Part shown: positions 8,116 to 16,788 of the stretch, piece after piece
Numbering within the stretch: the first letter of the stretch is position 1
Layout of the letters: every line of letters begins with the position of its first letter
Position numbers and translations under genes: made by a program
Notes under the pieces: generated by a model
Seen by the model: only the letters and a program-made list of their open reading frames with translations
Told to the model about the DNA's origin: nothing
Database searches by the model: none
DNA from: Trichodesmium sp002260545
Lineage (GTDB): Bacteria > Cyanobacteriota > Cyanobacteriia > Cyanobacteriales > Microcoleaceae
DNA: 64,000 nucleotides
Assembly (NCBI RefSeq): GCF_050016015.1
Contig: NZ_JBNHEQ010000249.1
Location: forward strand, 1-64,000
Reading direction: 5' to 3'

Positions 8116-9981
8116 ATGATAATTCTTCCGATCTTATCCTTAGTTTTAATTTTTGCTAAACTATTAACTCAAAAAAATGATTGGCGTGATAGTTTCTTTA
8201 AAGCAATTGTTTTATGGGGACTAATTTTAACAATAATAACTGAATTACTTAGTCTATTTGGTTTATTTCAGTATTTTTGGGTAATAGCAGCTTGGTTATT
8301 GATAGATTGTTTATATGTATTTTTATTAACAAAATCTTCGTTAGAAAAACATACAGATAATCTCAAAAGATGGAGCAAAAGTTTACTGGGATTATCACCA
8401 ATGTTAATACTTTTGCTCACCTGTATAACAATTATTGTATTCTTAATTGGTATAAATGCAATAGTCGCTGCACCAAATCACTCCGATTCAATGGAGTATC
8501 ATTTACCCCGCATATATTATTGGATTCAAAATAATACTGTCGCTCATTATCCTACCTATAATTTATTTCATCTCTATCAAAATCCTTGGTCAGAATTTGC
8601 CATGGCTCACTTTCAAATTCTTAACAAAAGCGATCGCTTTGTGAATACGATCCAGTGGGGTAGCATGGTAATGAGTATCTTGGGTGTTTCTATTCTTGCT
8701 AAACAGTTAGGTGGTAATATTCGGGATCAAATTCTGGCTAGTGTTTTTGCTGTAACTATTCCTATGGGAATTCTACAAGCTTCTGGTACTAATAACGATC
8801 TTGTAGTTACTTTTTGGTTAATTTGTTTTGTTTATTTTACATTTTTAACCCTGGAAAACGGTATATCTAAAAGTAATATTCTGTTTTTAGGGTGTAGTTT
8901 AGGTTTAGCTATTTTAACAAAAGGTACAGCTTATATTTATGCTTTCCCATTTTGTATTTGGTTATTGTTGTGGGGAATTAAGAATTTAAAATGGCAAGCT
9001 ATTAAACCTATAGTTATTATTTTATTAATAGTATTAGCCATTAATTTAGGACATTATTTAAGGAATTATGCTCTTTTTGACTCTGTATTAGGAATGGCAG
9101 GTACGGGAGAAACAAATAAAGAGTTGGGTGTATTGATTTCTATTTCAGGAATATTAAAACATTTATCATTGCATGCTGATATTGTCAGAAATCTACAATT
9201 AGAAAAAATAATTTCTCCTACTACAGGTTTAACAAGTAAAGTATTAGAAATTATTCACGGCGTCTTAGGAATAGACTTATCAGATCCAGCTTTAACTAGC
9301 CCTAAGGCAAGGAGATTTTATGTTCCTGGCTTATCTACTAATGAAGATGTTGCAGGTAATCCTTTGCATTTATTATTAATAATAGGGTCATTTTTTGTAT
9401 TAACTTTTAATAAAAAAATATGGACAAATAAACTTTTAATTAAATATGGGATAGTTCTAGTTTTAGGTTTTATTTTATTCGCAAGTCTTTTAACATGGTC
9501 TCCTTATCGTTGTCGATTACATTTACCTCTATTTATATTATTTTCTCCTTTGGTAGCTATTGTATTTTCTAAATCTTTCCCCAAACAAGTAAGCTATTTC
9601 TTGGCAATACTTGTTTTATTTCTTTCTTACAAATGGGTTCTATTTAATTCGGTAAGACCATTAATTGGGGAGAACAATATTTTTCAAAGTTCAAGAGTAG
9701 AACAGTATTTTCAAACTCAACCAAAATATCAACAATTTTATTTAGATGAAGTTGTGAGAGTAGAATCAAATCAATGTAAAAATATAGGGTTGACTTTTAA
9801 AAATTCTTCTTTTGAGTATCCTTTATTAGTTTTATTAAATGAAAATGACCCTAAGCAAATTCAACATATAAATGTGGAAAATGAATCTCAAATCTTAGTT
9901 AAGAAAGATTCTAACTCTAATTTTCAAAACTTAAGTAATGATTGTATTATTAATATAGATAGAAGTCAATTAAAAAATTGA
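8116..9981 (+). CDS. GT39-like polytopic membrane glycosyltransferase
   Basis: A 621-residue protein with about a dozen hydrophobic helices and a polar C-terminal tail of about 115 residues. The first large loop, around residues 118-155, carries NHSDSMEYHLPRIYYW. An acidic residue in this loop is the catalytic feature of GT-C fold enzymes such as PMT and ArnT, which use polyprenyl-phosphate sugars. It starts 70 bp after the GT2 gene, consistent with one making the lipid-linked sugar and the other transferring it on the periplasmic side. Substrate unknown. A GT39/GT83-like call is inference from topology and the loop motif. Confidence 0.7.
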   Translation: MIILPILSLVLIFAKLLTQKNDWRDSFFKAIVLWGLILTIITELLSLFGLFQYFWVIAAWLLIDCLYVFLLTKSSLEKHTDNLKRWSKSLLGLSPMLILLLTCITIIVFLIGINAIVAAPNHSDSMEYHLPRIYYWIQNNTVAHYPTYNLFHLYQNPWSEFAMAHFQILNKSDRFVNTIQWGSMVMSILGVSILAKQLGGNIRDQILASVFAVTIPMGILQASGTNNDLVVTFWLICFVYFTFLTLENGISKSNILFLGCSLGLAILTKGTAYIYAFPFCIWLLLWGIKNLKWQAIKPIVIILLIVLAINLGHYLRNYALFDSVLGMAGTGETNKELGVLISISGILKHLSLHADIVRNLQLEKIISPTTGLTSKVLEIIHGVLGIDLSDPALTSPKARRFYVPGLSTNEDVAGNPLHLLLIIGSFFVLTFNKKIWTNKLLIKYGIVLVLGFILFASLLTWSPYRCRLHLPLFILFSPLVAIVFSKSFPKQVSYFLAILVLFLSYKWVLFNSVRPLIGENNIFQSSRVEQYFQTQPKYQQFYLDEVVRVESNQCKNIGLTFKNSSFEYPLLVLLNENDPKQIQHINVENESQILVKKDSNSNFQNLSNDCIINIDRSQLKN

Positions 9982-10049
9982 GATAATTAATAATGAAGAG
10001 GAACTACCAAAAATTATTGTTTTCTTAATAGTTTTAAGGTGATAGTCCG

Positions 10050-11303
10050 ATGAAAGATTATGCTCGTTTTCTAAAAATATTTGGTGTAGTTGTTATTTCT
10101 CAATTAACAATCGTATTTACTATCAATCTATTAGTAGATCCTTATAAAATTTATCGGATTATCAACATTGAGTATTTTAATCGAGAAAAACCTTTGATTG
10201 AAAAACAAGGAATGCGTAAAGTTAAGAGTATTGATATTGAACAAGGTAACTATGAAATTCTCTTATTAGGAACATCAAGGGTACAGAATGGATTAAATCC
10301 TCGTTCTCAAGTTTTTGATTCTCAGAAAACATATAATGTAGGATTACCTTTAGCAGGAATCTATGAACTTCATCAAATTATAGATTTTGCTCAAACCAGA
10401 AAAAACTCCCGCTTGAAAATGGTAATATTAGGGTTAGATTTTTTCTCTTTTAATAATCAAATAAGTGTTAGTGGTGACTTTAAGGAATCAAGATTCGCTA
10501 ATAAAAATGTTTTTATTGCCAGTATTCCTGACTTACTTTATCTGGAAACTTTACAATCATCTATTGATACTCTAAAATTTAATTATAGAGGAAATAAAGC
10601 TAATTATTATGACAACTTAGGAACAAGAAATAAGGAATTACCAAATCTCAAGCATCGAGAATTATTTAGGAGAACTTTATCTCAGTATATGATTTATCAA
10701 TCATTATATGCTGGTTTTGAATTAAGTGATGAAAGATTAAAAGATTTTAATAATTTAATTGAGTATTGCTACAAACATAATATTGAATTATATCTATTTA
10801 TATCTCCTGTTCATGCAAAACAGCTAGAAACAATTCGGTTGATGGGATTAAATCCTCAATTTGAGGACTGGAAGCGAGACTTAGTTAGAATTATTGCTGA
10901 ACAGTCAAGAAAAAATCAGGATAAACCACCAATTAATTTATGGGATTTCAGTGGCTATAATGCTATAACCATGGAAACTGTTCCACCTCTGGATAGTGAA
11001 AATCAAATGAAATATTTCATAGAGTCATCTCATTATAAGAAAATAGTTGGTGACAAGGTTTTGGTAAAAATTTTAAATTTACCAAAAGATGATGAAGATG
11101 AATATCCTCAAGATTTCGGTGTCTTAATTAATCAAGATAATATTGAGACTCATTTAACAAAAATCCGTAATGATTCAAAAAATTATCAGAAAAATTTTCC
11201 AGAAGAAATTGCTGGGATAAAACAATTGATTAAAGAAACAGAAGAAAAGCGTAGATCTAATCTTGAGAGATTTAATAATCAAGTTAAAAATTTAGATTTA
11301 TAA
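10050..11303 (+). CDS. membrane-anchored SGNH-like protein of glycan cluster
   Basis: An N-terminal helix (about residues 8-28) is followed by a soluble domain. LLLGTSRVQNG at about 71-81 looks like SGNH block I, with candidate nucleophile S75. ESSHYKKIVGD at 325-335 looks like the late acid/His block, except that the usual DxxH is ExxH (E325, H328). Such proteins (AlgJ/AlgX, DUF1574 relatives) add or remove acetyl groups on exported polysaccharides. The C-terminal 60 residues are charged and probably coiled coil. It sits 68 bp after the GT39-like gene. Activity is unproven and the divergent motif could mean a binding rather than catalytic role. Confidence 0.6.
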   Translation: MKDYARFLKIFGVVVISQLTIVFTINLLVDPYKIYRIINIEYFNREKPLIEKQGMRKVKSIDIEQGNYEILLLGTSRVQNGLNPRSQVFDSQKTYNVGLPLAGIYELHQIIDFAQTRKNSRLKMVILGLDFFSFNNQISVSGDFKESRFANKNVFIASIPDLLYLETLQSSIDTLKFNYRGNKANYYDNLGTRNKELPNLKHRELFRRTLSQYMIYQSLYAGFELSDERLKDFNNLIEYCYKHNIELYLFISPVHAKQLETIRLMGLNPQFEDWKRDLVRIIAEQSRKNQDKPPINLWDFSGYNAITMETVPPLDSENQMKYFIESSHYKKIVGDKVLVKILNLPKDDEDEYPQDFGVLINQDNIETHLTKIRNDSKNYQKNFPEEIAGIKQLIKETEEKRRSNLERFNNQVKNLDL

Positions 11304-11327
11304 GCTAATTTAAAGGAAGAAAAATTT

Positions 11328-12923
11328 ATGAATCGTAACTTATTTGCTCAAGAGGCGATCGCCCAAATACCTAAAATATTAACTTTAATGGATCGAAATG
11401 TTCATAGCTATAATTATGGCTGTTTTGATCGAAATTTTTGGCAGTATAAAATTATAGATTTTCCCAGTGGAATGAGCCAAGAATTTGTTTTTCCTCTAGC
11501 ATTGGCTTATAAAACCAACATTCCTGAAAATCATTTTTATGGTCAAGAAATTATTAGAGATTGGGTAGAAGCAGGAATTTTATTTGCTGCCAAAAGCGCT
11601 CATAAAGATGGTTCTTGTGATGATTATTTTCCTTTTGAAAGAGCAGGAGGAGCAGCAGCATTTTCTTTATTAGCTTGTATTGAAAGTTATAAGTTAATGG
11701 AATTAGATAATCCAAATGCTTTAAGATTTTTTGAAAAAAGAGCTGATTGGTTAGCACATCATCAAGAAAGTGGGAGACTGACAAATCATCAAGCATTAAT
11801 TGTTTTATGTTTAGAGTTGCTTTCTGATTTATTAAAAACTGATAAATGGAATCAAAGTAAACAAGAGCGTTTAGAACAAGTTTTATCATGGCAAAACCAT
11901 GAAGGTTGGTTTCAAGAGTATGAAGGATGTGACCCAGGTTATCATACTTTAACTATTTCTTGTTTAGCATGGATTTATGAACTTAATCCTAATATAGATC
12001 TAAAAGGTGCTTTAGCGAAAGCTGTGGCTCTTGCTAGTCATTTTGTTCATCCAGATGGCTCTTATGGTGGAGAATATACCAGTCGTAATACTTATAATTT
12101 CTTTCCTTATGGATTTGAATTAGTTGGCAAATGGATGCCAGAAGCATTGAATATTAACGACCGCTTTTTACAGGGTTTAGAAAAAGGATTAAATCCTTGT
12201 TATGCGGACGATCATATAGTGGGACATCATACTTGGAATTACCTCTTAGCTTGGCGTGATTTTGTTGAAGTTAGACCTGATTTATCCCCTCGCCCTCAGG
12301 GAAGATTTCATTTAAAAGAAGGAGGTATTTTAATAGATAGGAGGGAAAATACTGAACTTTATATTGCTCTTAATAAAGGAGGAGTTTTTAAACTATTTCG
12401 TGACAATAAATTAATTGTTTCTGATACTCAATTTTCTGTTTTAATCAAGGAAGGAAATAAAGTCAAAAATGCAGTAGCTCATTTAGTTAGCTCTCGTTAC
12501 AAAATTGAACTAGGGGAAAATGAAATTATTATTCAAGGTTCTTTAGGTTGGGCAAAACAAAAACAAATGACTAGCTTTAATTTAATTGTTTTAAGAATAG
12601 TTATGTTTACATTAGGACGTTTTTTCCCAAATTTAATCCGTAAAACTCTGCAAAAAATACTGATTACTGGTAAGAAAAATGCTCCTTTTGGCTTCTATCG
12701 TTCTTTACAGTGGGATAATGGTAATTGGGTTGTTTACGATCAATTAACAGCAGAATCATGGGATTCTGTTATTGCTGGGGGAATAGGTTGCGATCAAACT
12801 TCTATATATGTAGTTATGAGTCGAACTTTTCAAGAAGGACAACTACAACGTTGGTTCGATCTTACTCCACAAATAAAACAACTTGAACCCAAGCAAAATT
12901 TAACATTAGAAAGAAAATTATAA
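11328..12923 (+). CDS. alpha/alpha-toroid protein, possible polysaccharide lyase-like
   Basis: This 531-residue protein has no signal peptide. Residues about 40-285 are helix pairs rich in aromatic, His and Asp residues (DDYFPFERAGG, HHQESGRLTNHQA, EYEGCDPGYHTLT, DDHIVGHHTWNYL). This is the texture of an (alpha/alpha) toroid as in heparinase-like lyases and unsaturated glycoside hydrolases. The C-terminal half is beta-rich, as in their second domain. I do not recognise a named family. It begins 24 bp after the SGNH-like gene, so it is almost certainly co-transcribed and probably acts on the same glycan or its precursors. Confidence 0.5.
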   Translation: MNRNLFAQEAIAQIPKILTLMDRNVHSYNYGCFDRNFWQYKIIDFPSGMSQEFVFPLALAYKTNIPENHFYGQEIIRDWVEAGILFAAKSAHKDGSCDDYFPFERAGGAAAFSLLACIESYKLMELDNPNALRFFEKRADWLAHHQESGRLTNHQALIVLCLELLSDLLKTDKWNQSKQERLEQVLSWQNHEGWFQEYEGCDPGYHTLTISCLAWIYELNPNIDLKGALAKAVALASHFVHPDGSYGGEYTSRNTYNFFPYGFELVGKWMPEALNINDRFLQGLEKGLNPCYADDHIVGHHTWNYLLAWRDFVEVRPDLSPRPQGRFHLKEGGILIDRRENTELYIALNKGGVFKLFRDNKLIVSDTQFSVLIKEGNKVKNAVAHLVSSRYKIELGENEIIIQGSLGWAKQKQMTSFNLIVLRIVMFTLGRFFPNLIRKTLQKILITGKKNAPFGFYRSLQWDNGNWVVYDQLTAESWDSVIAGGIGCDQTSIYVVMSRTFQEGQLQRWFDLTPQIKQLEPKQNLTLERKL

Positions 12924-13121
12924 GATAAGCATTCAGCTATCAGCTATCAGCTTTATTACCTTTAGTGGACAATTTAAGCTTGTTGTTCTTGTGCTTCAAT
13001 TCTTTGTTTAAAAATGTAGTAGAAGTTAAGCAAGTGCTTGCTTCATTCATTTTTATTGCTGAGATCTGACCGCTAATAGCTGAATGCTTACATAGCAAGA
13101 ATTAATCATCTAATAAATTCA
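12924..13121. other. short spacer with AGCTATCAG-type repeat
   Basis: Carries AGCTATCAGCTATCAGC near 12937-12953 and, inverted, GCTAATAGCTGAATGC near 13072-13087. The interval separates the fifth gene of the glycan cluster from the first four. Confidence 0.6.
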
Positions 13122-14078
13122 ATGAAAAAATATATTTCTATTGCCGTAAGCGTTGCTATCCTATTAATTATTTACTCTAAAATTGACCTACAGAATTTAG
13201 CAAAAGTTTTTGCTAATTGTGATGGTTTAATAATGTTTTTATCCTTAGCAATGGTAATTCCTATTACTTTATTTACCTCATGGCGATTACAACAATTAAT
13301 GCCTAAAGGAAGCAGTTTAGATTTTCTGGAAGCAAATCGTTTGATTTTAGGTGCTAGTGTTTTGAATATGGTTTTACCATCAAAAATGGGTGATATTGCT
13401 AAGGCTTATTTTATGAAAGATAGAGGACATTTAAGTGGTACTCTATCTCTCTCTTTAGTAGTCTTTGAAAAAGCCTGTGATATGTTATCACTACTTTTAT
13501 GGTGTGTATTTGGCTTGATAGTTTATCCTGACAAAAATTCTCTTTTCTGGTTGATGACTATAGGAGTAGGAGTAGGTTTAATATTAGGTTTAATTCTCTT
13601 AGGTTCTAGAAAATTTGCTATTGTTTTTTTTGACATTGGGATTAAGATTTTACCTAAAAAAATAGGTAAAAAGTTAGAGAGTTTAAAAGAATCATGGTTA
13701 GAAATGCACGATTATTTTTGGGAGGATAAAAGACAATTAATTAAAGTTTCTACTACTTCTATTTTTATTTGGTTTTTACATTTATTTCAAATCTGGTTAT
13801 TTATTTTAGCTCTTAAAGCAGATGTTCCTTTCTTGACTAATTTAGCCTTATCTCCTCTGGCAATTTTAGCTGGTTTATTACCACTTACTTTTGCTGGAGT
13901 GGGTACTCGTGATGCTGCTTTGATTTTATTTTATCAACCTTATTTTGGAGAAGCTACAGGAGCAGCTTTAGGTTTATTATGCACTTCTCGTTATTTTCTT
14001 CCTGCGATTATTGGTTTACCCTTTTTAGGAGAAATGATGGCAACAGTTAAACAAATGAACAAAAATAAACAGTTTTAA
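13122..14078 (+). CDS. lysylphosphatidylglycerol synthase-TM / YbhN-type flippase-like membrane protein
   Basis: A 318-residue protein with about eight helices. It matches the UPF0104/PF03706 pattern: a short cytoplasmic start followed by an IIYSKIDLQNLAKVF segment, then SWRLQQL, NMVLPSKMGDIAKAYFM (about residues 86-102) and GVGTRDAALILF near 259-270. Members without the synthase domain, as here, are found in glycan clusters and are suspected of moving lipid-linked intermediates or stabilising glycosyltransferases. It ends the five-gene cluster, which fits that role. The biochemical function is inferred. Confidence 0.75.
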   Translation: MKKYISIAVSVAILLIIYSKIDLQNLAKVFANCDGLIMFLSLAMVIPITLFTSWRLQQLMPKGSSLDFLEANRLILGASVLNMVLPSKMGDIAKAYFMKDRGHLSGTLSLSLVVFEKACDMLSLLLWCVFGLIVYPDKNSLFWLMTIGVGVGLILGLILLGSRKFAIVFFDIGIKILPKKIGKKLESLKESWLEMHDYFWEDKRQLIKVSTTSIFIWFLHLFQIWLFILALKADVPFLTNLALSPLAILAGLLPLTFAGVGTRDAALILFYQPYFGEATGAALGLLCTSRYFLPAIIGLPFLGEMMATVKQMNKNKQF

Positions 14079-14352
14079 TATTATAAGATCTAGTAAATAA
14101 TCAAGGCAATTCAAGTTTTTGGATCTTTCAAAGAACTGTAACAAATTACTGACTAAAAAAACAATTAACCCACATTCATCACGACAAAATGTAGTACATG
14201 AAAGTGGGAAAATTTGAGTAAGTATTTAGACTTATTTTAAATAATTAACAATTAATAATTACCAAAAAATGAGGTCCAAAGCCTCCCCTTTTAAGGGGAT
14301 GAAAAAATATTTAACTCAGTATTTCAAGCCTCCGACTAAAGTCGGAGGTTGA

Positions 14353-14390
14353 CTGATAACTGATAACTGATAACTGATAACTGATAACTG
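14353..14390. repeat. heptad repeat (CTGATAA)n inside family F sequence
   Basis: Over five copies of CTGATAA. Each unit contains TGA and TAA, so any reading frame entering it stops quickly. Confidence 0.9.
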
Positions 14391-14460
14391 AAATGACCTC
14401 TCACTTTTAGGGAGAGGATGGACGCTCAAGGAAAAAATTTTCTTTTTTTCCCCATATCTA

Positions 14461-14554
14461 AAATGGTGCGTTACGACGGCTGAATCTCTTTCATCGTCTG
14501 AATTTTAGCCGTATTTTCATGTCCGCTCTTAGCGGAAACGCACCCTACTGGACT
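14461..14554. repeat. palindromic element family B, copy 1, with a nested insert
   Basis: The ends are AAATGGTGCGTTACGAC and AAACGCACCCTACTGGAC. Compared with copy 2 at 25121-25195, the region 14510-14535 carries an extra TTTTCATGTCCGCTCTTAGC-type hairpin placed between AGCCGTA and AACGCACC, a clear nested insertion. Confidence 0.8.
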
Positions 14555-14950
14555 GACACAGCTAAAATGGCGAGTGTGGGGAGGGTGGGGAGAGAAAGAC
14601 ACCTAGAAACAAAAATCTATTGCACAGTTGTAGTTGAAACAGTCCACTACTGGACTTCTGCATTATCTTCATAATAAAGATTCTTTCTCAACCAGATTTA
14701 GTATCAAGTCCGGTAGCATTGGTATTGTAAGTTAAAGATAAGGAAGAAGGAATAGGGAATAGGGAATAAGGAATAAGGCTTAAAAACCTGAAAAAACTTA
14801 AATTTATTGTATATATTCACGCTTCGGTTTACACAAACGATACCAGTGGACATGATATAACTTGCTTCCCAAAGGATAACCGAACAGATACTAAAAAATT
14901 TGATATGATTTTCCTTTGTTCCTTATTCCTTACTTCTTAGTTCTAAAAAT

Positions 14951-16261
14951 ATGACAACTTACTCAGAATATAAACAACGACGGGAAAATTTAATGGCAAA
15001 AATTGGCGATGGTACGGCTATTTTTAGAAGTGCGCCAATGGCTGTCATGCACAATGATGTAGAATATTCCTATCGTCAAGATAGCGACTTTTTTTATTTA
15101 ACAGGTTTTAATGAACCGGAAGCTGTGGCGGTTATTGCACCTCACCATGAAAAGCATAAGTTTGTTTTGTTTGTGCAACCAAAAGACCAAGAAAAAGAAA
15201 CTTGGACTGGTTATCGTGCTGGTGTGGAAGTTGCTAAGGAAAGGTATGGTGCGGACGCAGCTTTTTCTATTAATGAATTAAATCAAAAATTGCCTGAATA
15301 TTTGAAAAAGGCAGATAAAATTTATTATCGTTTAGGACGCGATCGCCACTTCAATGAAACAGTGTTTAAACATTGGCAAAATTTGATGCGAGTCTATCCC
15401 AGACATGGCATTGGACCAACAGCTATTCAAGATTCAAGTACAATTTTACATCCGATGCGTCTGATTAAAAGTGATGTGGAATTAGCACAAATGCAGACAG
15501 CTGCTGATATTGCTGTTGATGCTCATAACCATGCGATGAAGTTTGCTGAAGAGGGGAAGTTTGAATATCAAATTCAAGCGGAAATGGAGTATATATTTTC
15601 TCGTCATGGAGCTACTCCTGCTTATCCTTCTATTGTTGCTTCTGGTGCTAATTCTTGCATTCTTCATTACATAGAAAATAATCGGAAAATGCGAGAAAAT
15701 GATTTGTTATTAATTGATGCTGGAGCTGCTTACAATTATTATAATTCTGATATTACTCGAACTTTTCCAATTAGTGGGAAATTTACACCAGAACAAAAGG
15801 TTATTTATGAGTTAGTTTTAAGGTCGCAGTTAGCAGCAATTGAACAAGTAAAACCAGGAAATCCTTATAAGCAAATTCACGATACGGCAGTCCGAGTTTT
15901 AGTAGAAGGATTGATAGATTTAGGAATGTTAAAAGGTAATATTGATGAAATAATTGAAAAGGAAAAATATAAGCCTTTTTATATGCACAGAACTGGACAT
16001 TGGTTAGGTTTAGATGTGCATGATGTAGGTGTTTATCAATGGGGAGAAGAACCGCAAAATTTACAACCAGGACAAGTATTAACTGTGGAACCTGGTATTT
16101 ATATTGGTCCTAATATTAAACCAGTAAAAGGTCAACCAGAAGTATACGATCGTTGGCGGGGAATTGGAGTAAGAATTGAGGATGATGTTTTGGTTACGGA
16201 GGAAGGATGTGAGGTATTAACTGCGGGAGTTCCTAAGTCAGTTGAGGAATTAGAAAGTTAA
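14951..16261 (+). CDS. pepP: Xaa-Pro aminopeptidase P
   Basis: A cytoplasmic metallopeptidase that removes an N-terminal residue preceding proline. Its 436 residues match the E. coli PepP length. Residues 1-150 form the AMP_N domain and the rest is the M24B pita-bread domain. The five expected dinuclear manganese ligands are D256 (LIDAGAAY), D267 (SDITRTF), H350 (HRTGHWLGLDVHDVG), E380 (VEPGIYI) and E410 (VRIEDD). The ATG at 14951 gives the family's usual start (YSEYKQRRENLM). It stands alone between repeat-filled intervals. Confidence 0.95.
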   Translation: MTTYSEYKQRRENLMAKIGDGTAIFRSAPMAVMHNDVEYSYRQDSDFFYLTGFNEPEAVAVIAPHHEKHKFVLFVQPKDQEKETWTGYRAGVEVAKERYGADAAFSINELNQKLPEYLKKADKIYYRLGRDRHFNETVFKHWQNLMRVYPRHGIGPTAIQDSSTILHPMRLIKSDVELAQMQTAADIAVDAHNHAMKFAEEGKFEYQIQAEMEYIFSRHGATPAYPSIVASGANSCILHYIENNRKMRENDLLLIDAGAAYNYYNSDITRTFPISGKFTPEQKVIYELVLRSQLAAIEQVKPGNPYKQIHDTAVRVLVEGLIDLGMLKGNIDEIIEKEKYKPFYMHRTGHWLGLDVHDVGVYQWGEEPQNLQPGQVLTVEPGIYIGPNIKPVKGQPEVYDRWRGIGVRIEDDVLVTEEGCEVLTAGVPKSVEELES

Positions 16262-16788
16262 ATTTTGATAGGAATTTTATAGCAATCCTAAAATAGGTTT
16301 TAACATTTTATTGTAGGGGTTTGGTCTCCAAACCCAGGAGCCATAATAAACTTTTTTCCCAAAATCATAGATAGCTAATCTTGACTGTGTTTTTCCCATT
16401 TTGGAGATTTTTAAATCCCAATTATACCCAGAGATCCTCTAGGCAAAACGGTATTAGGTTTTAACATTTTATCGTAGGGGTTTGGTCTCCAAACCCAAGC
16501 AAAAATTAGACTGATACGACCAAACCCCTACAGTTTTTTCACAAATCATTTAGGATTGTTCATTAATTGATAATTGATAATTACCTCTCCCTTTTAGGGA
16601 GAGGATTGATGAATAAGGAAAAGATTTATTTCTCTTGGTCGATTAGATATGGCGTTTCGCAAACGACCGCTTTTTTTCCTTGAAAGGGGAGGCTTCAAGG
16701 CGTGAATTATCTAATTATTTAATGGTTTAATTATTAATCATTTCGGTAAATATACGGAATCTATAATCAAACATTATAATCAGATAAA
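16262..16788. repeat. family E pair followed by family F element
   Basis: 16279-16562 holds two copies of the TAGGGGTTTGGTCTCC core, opened by TATAGCAATCCTAAAATAGG and closed by an inverted AAATCATTTAGGATTGTTC. 16563-16735 is family F: GATAATT heptads, a CCTCTCCCTTTTAGGGAGAGG hairpin split over 16584-16604, a nested GTTTCGCAAACGACC piece, and a TTGAAAGGGGAGGC tail. No gene is seen. The phytochrome promoter probably lies after 16735. Confidence 0.75.

Larger units (their letters stand above)
14079..14950. other. 872-bp gene-free, repeat-filled interval
   Basis: Holds family F sequence with two hairpins (14250-14345), CTGATAA heptads (14353-14390), a second F hairpin (14394-14450), family B element 1 (14461-14554), a G-rich run (14572-14592) and GGGAATA/GGAATAA heptads near 14752-14778. 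The pepP promoter should lie near 14880-14950, but no clear boxes were found. Confidence 0.75.
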
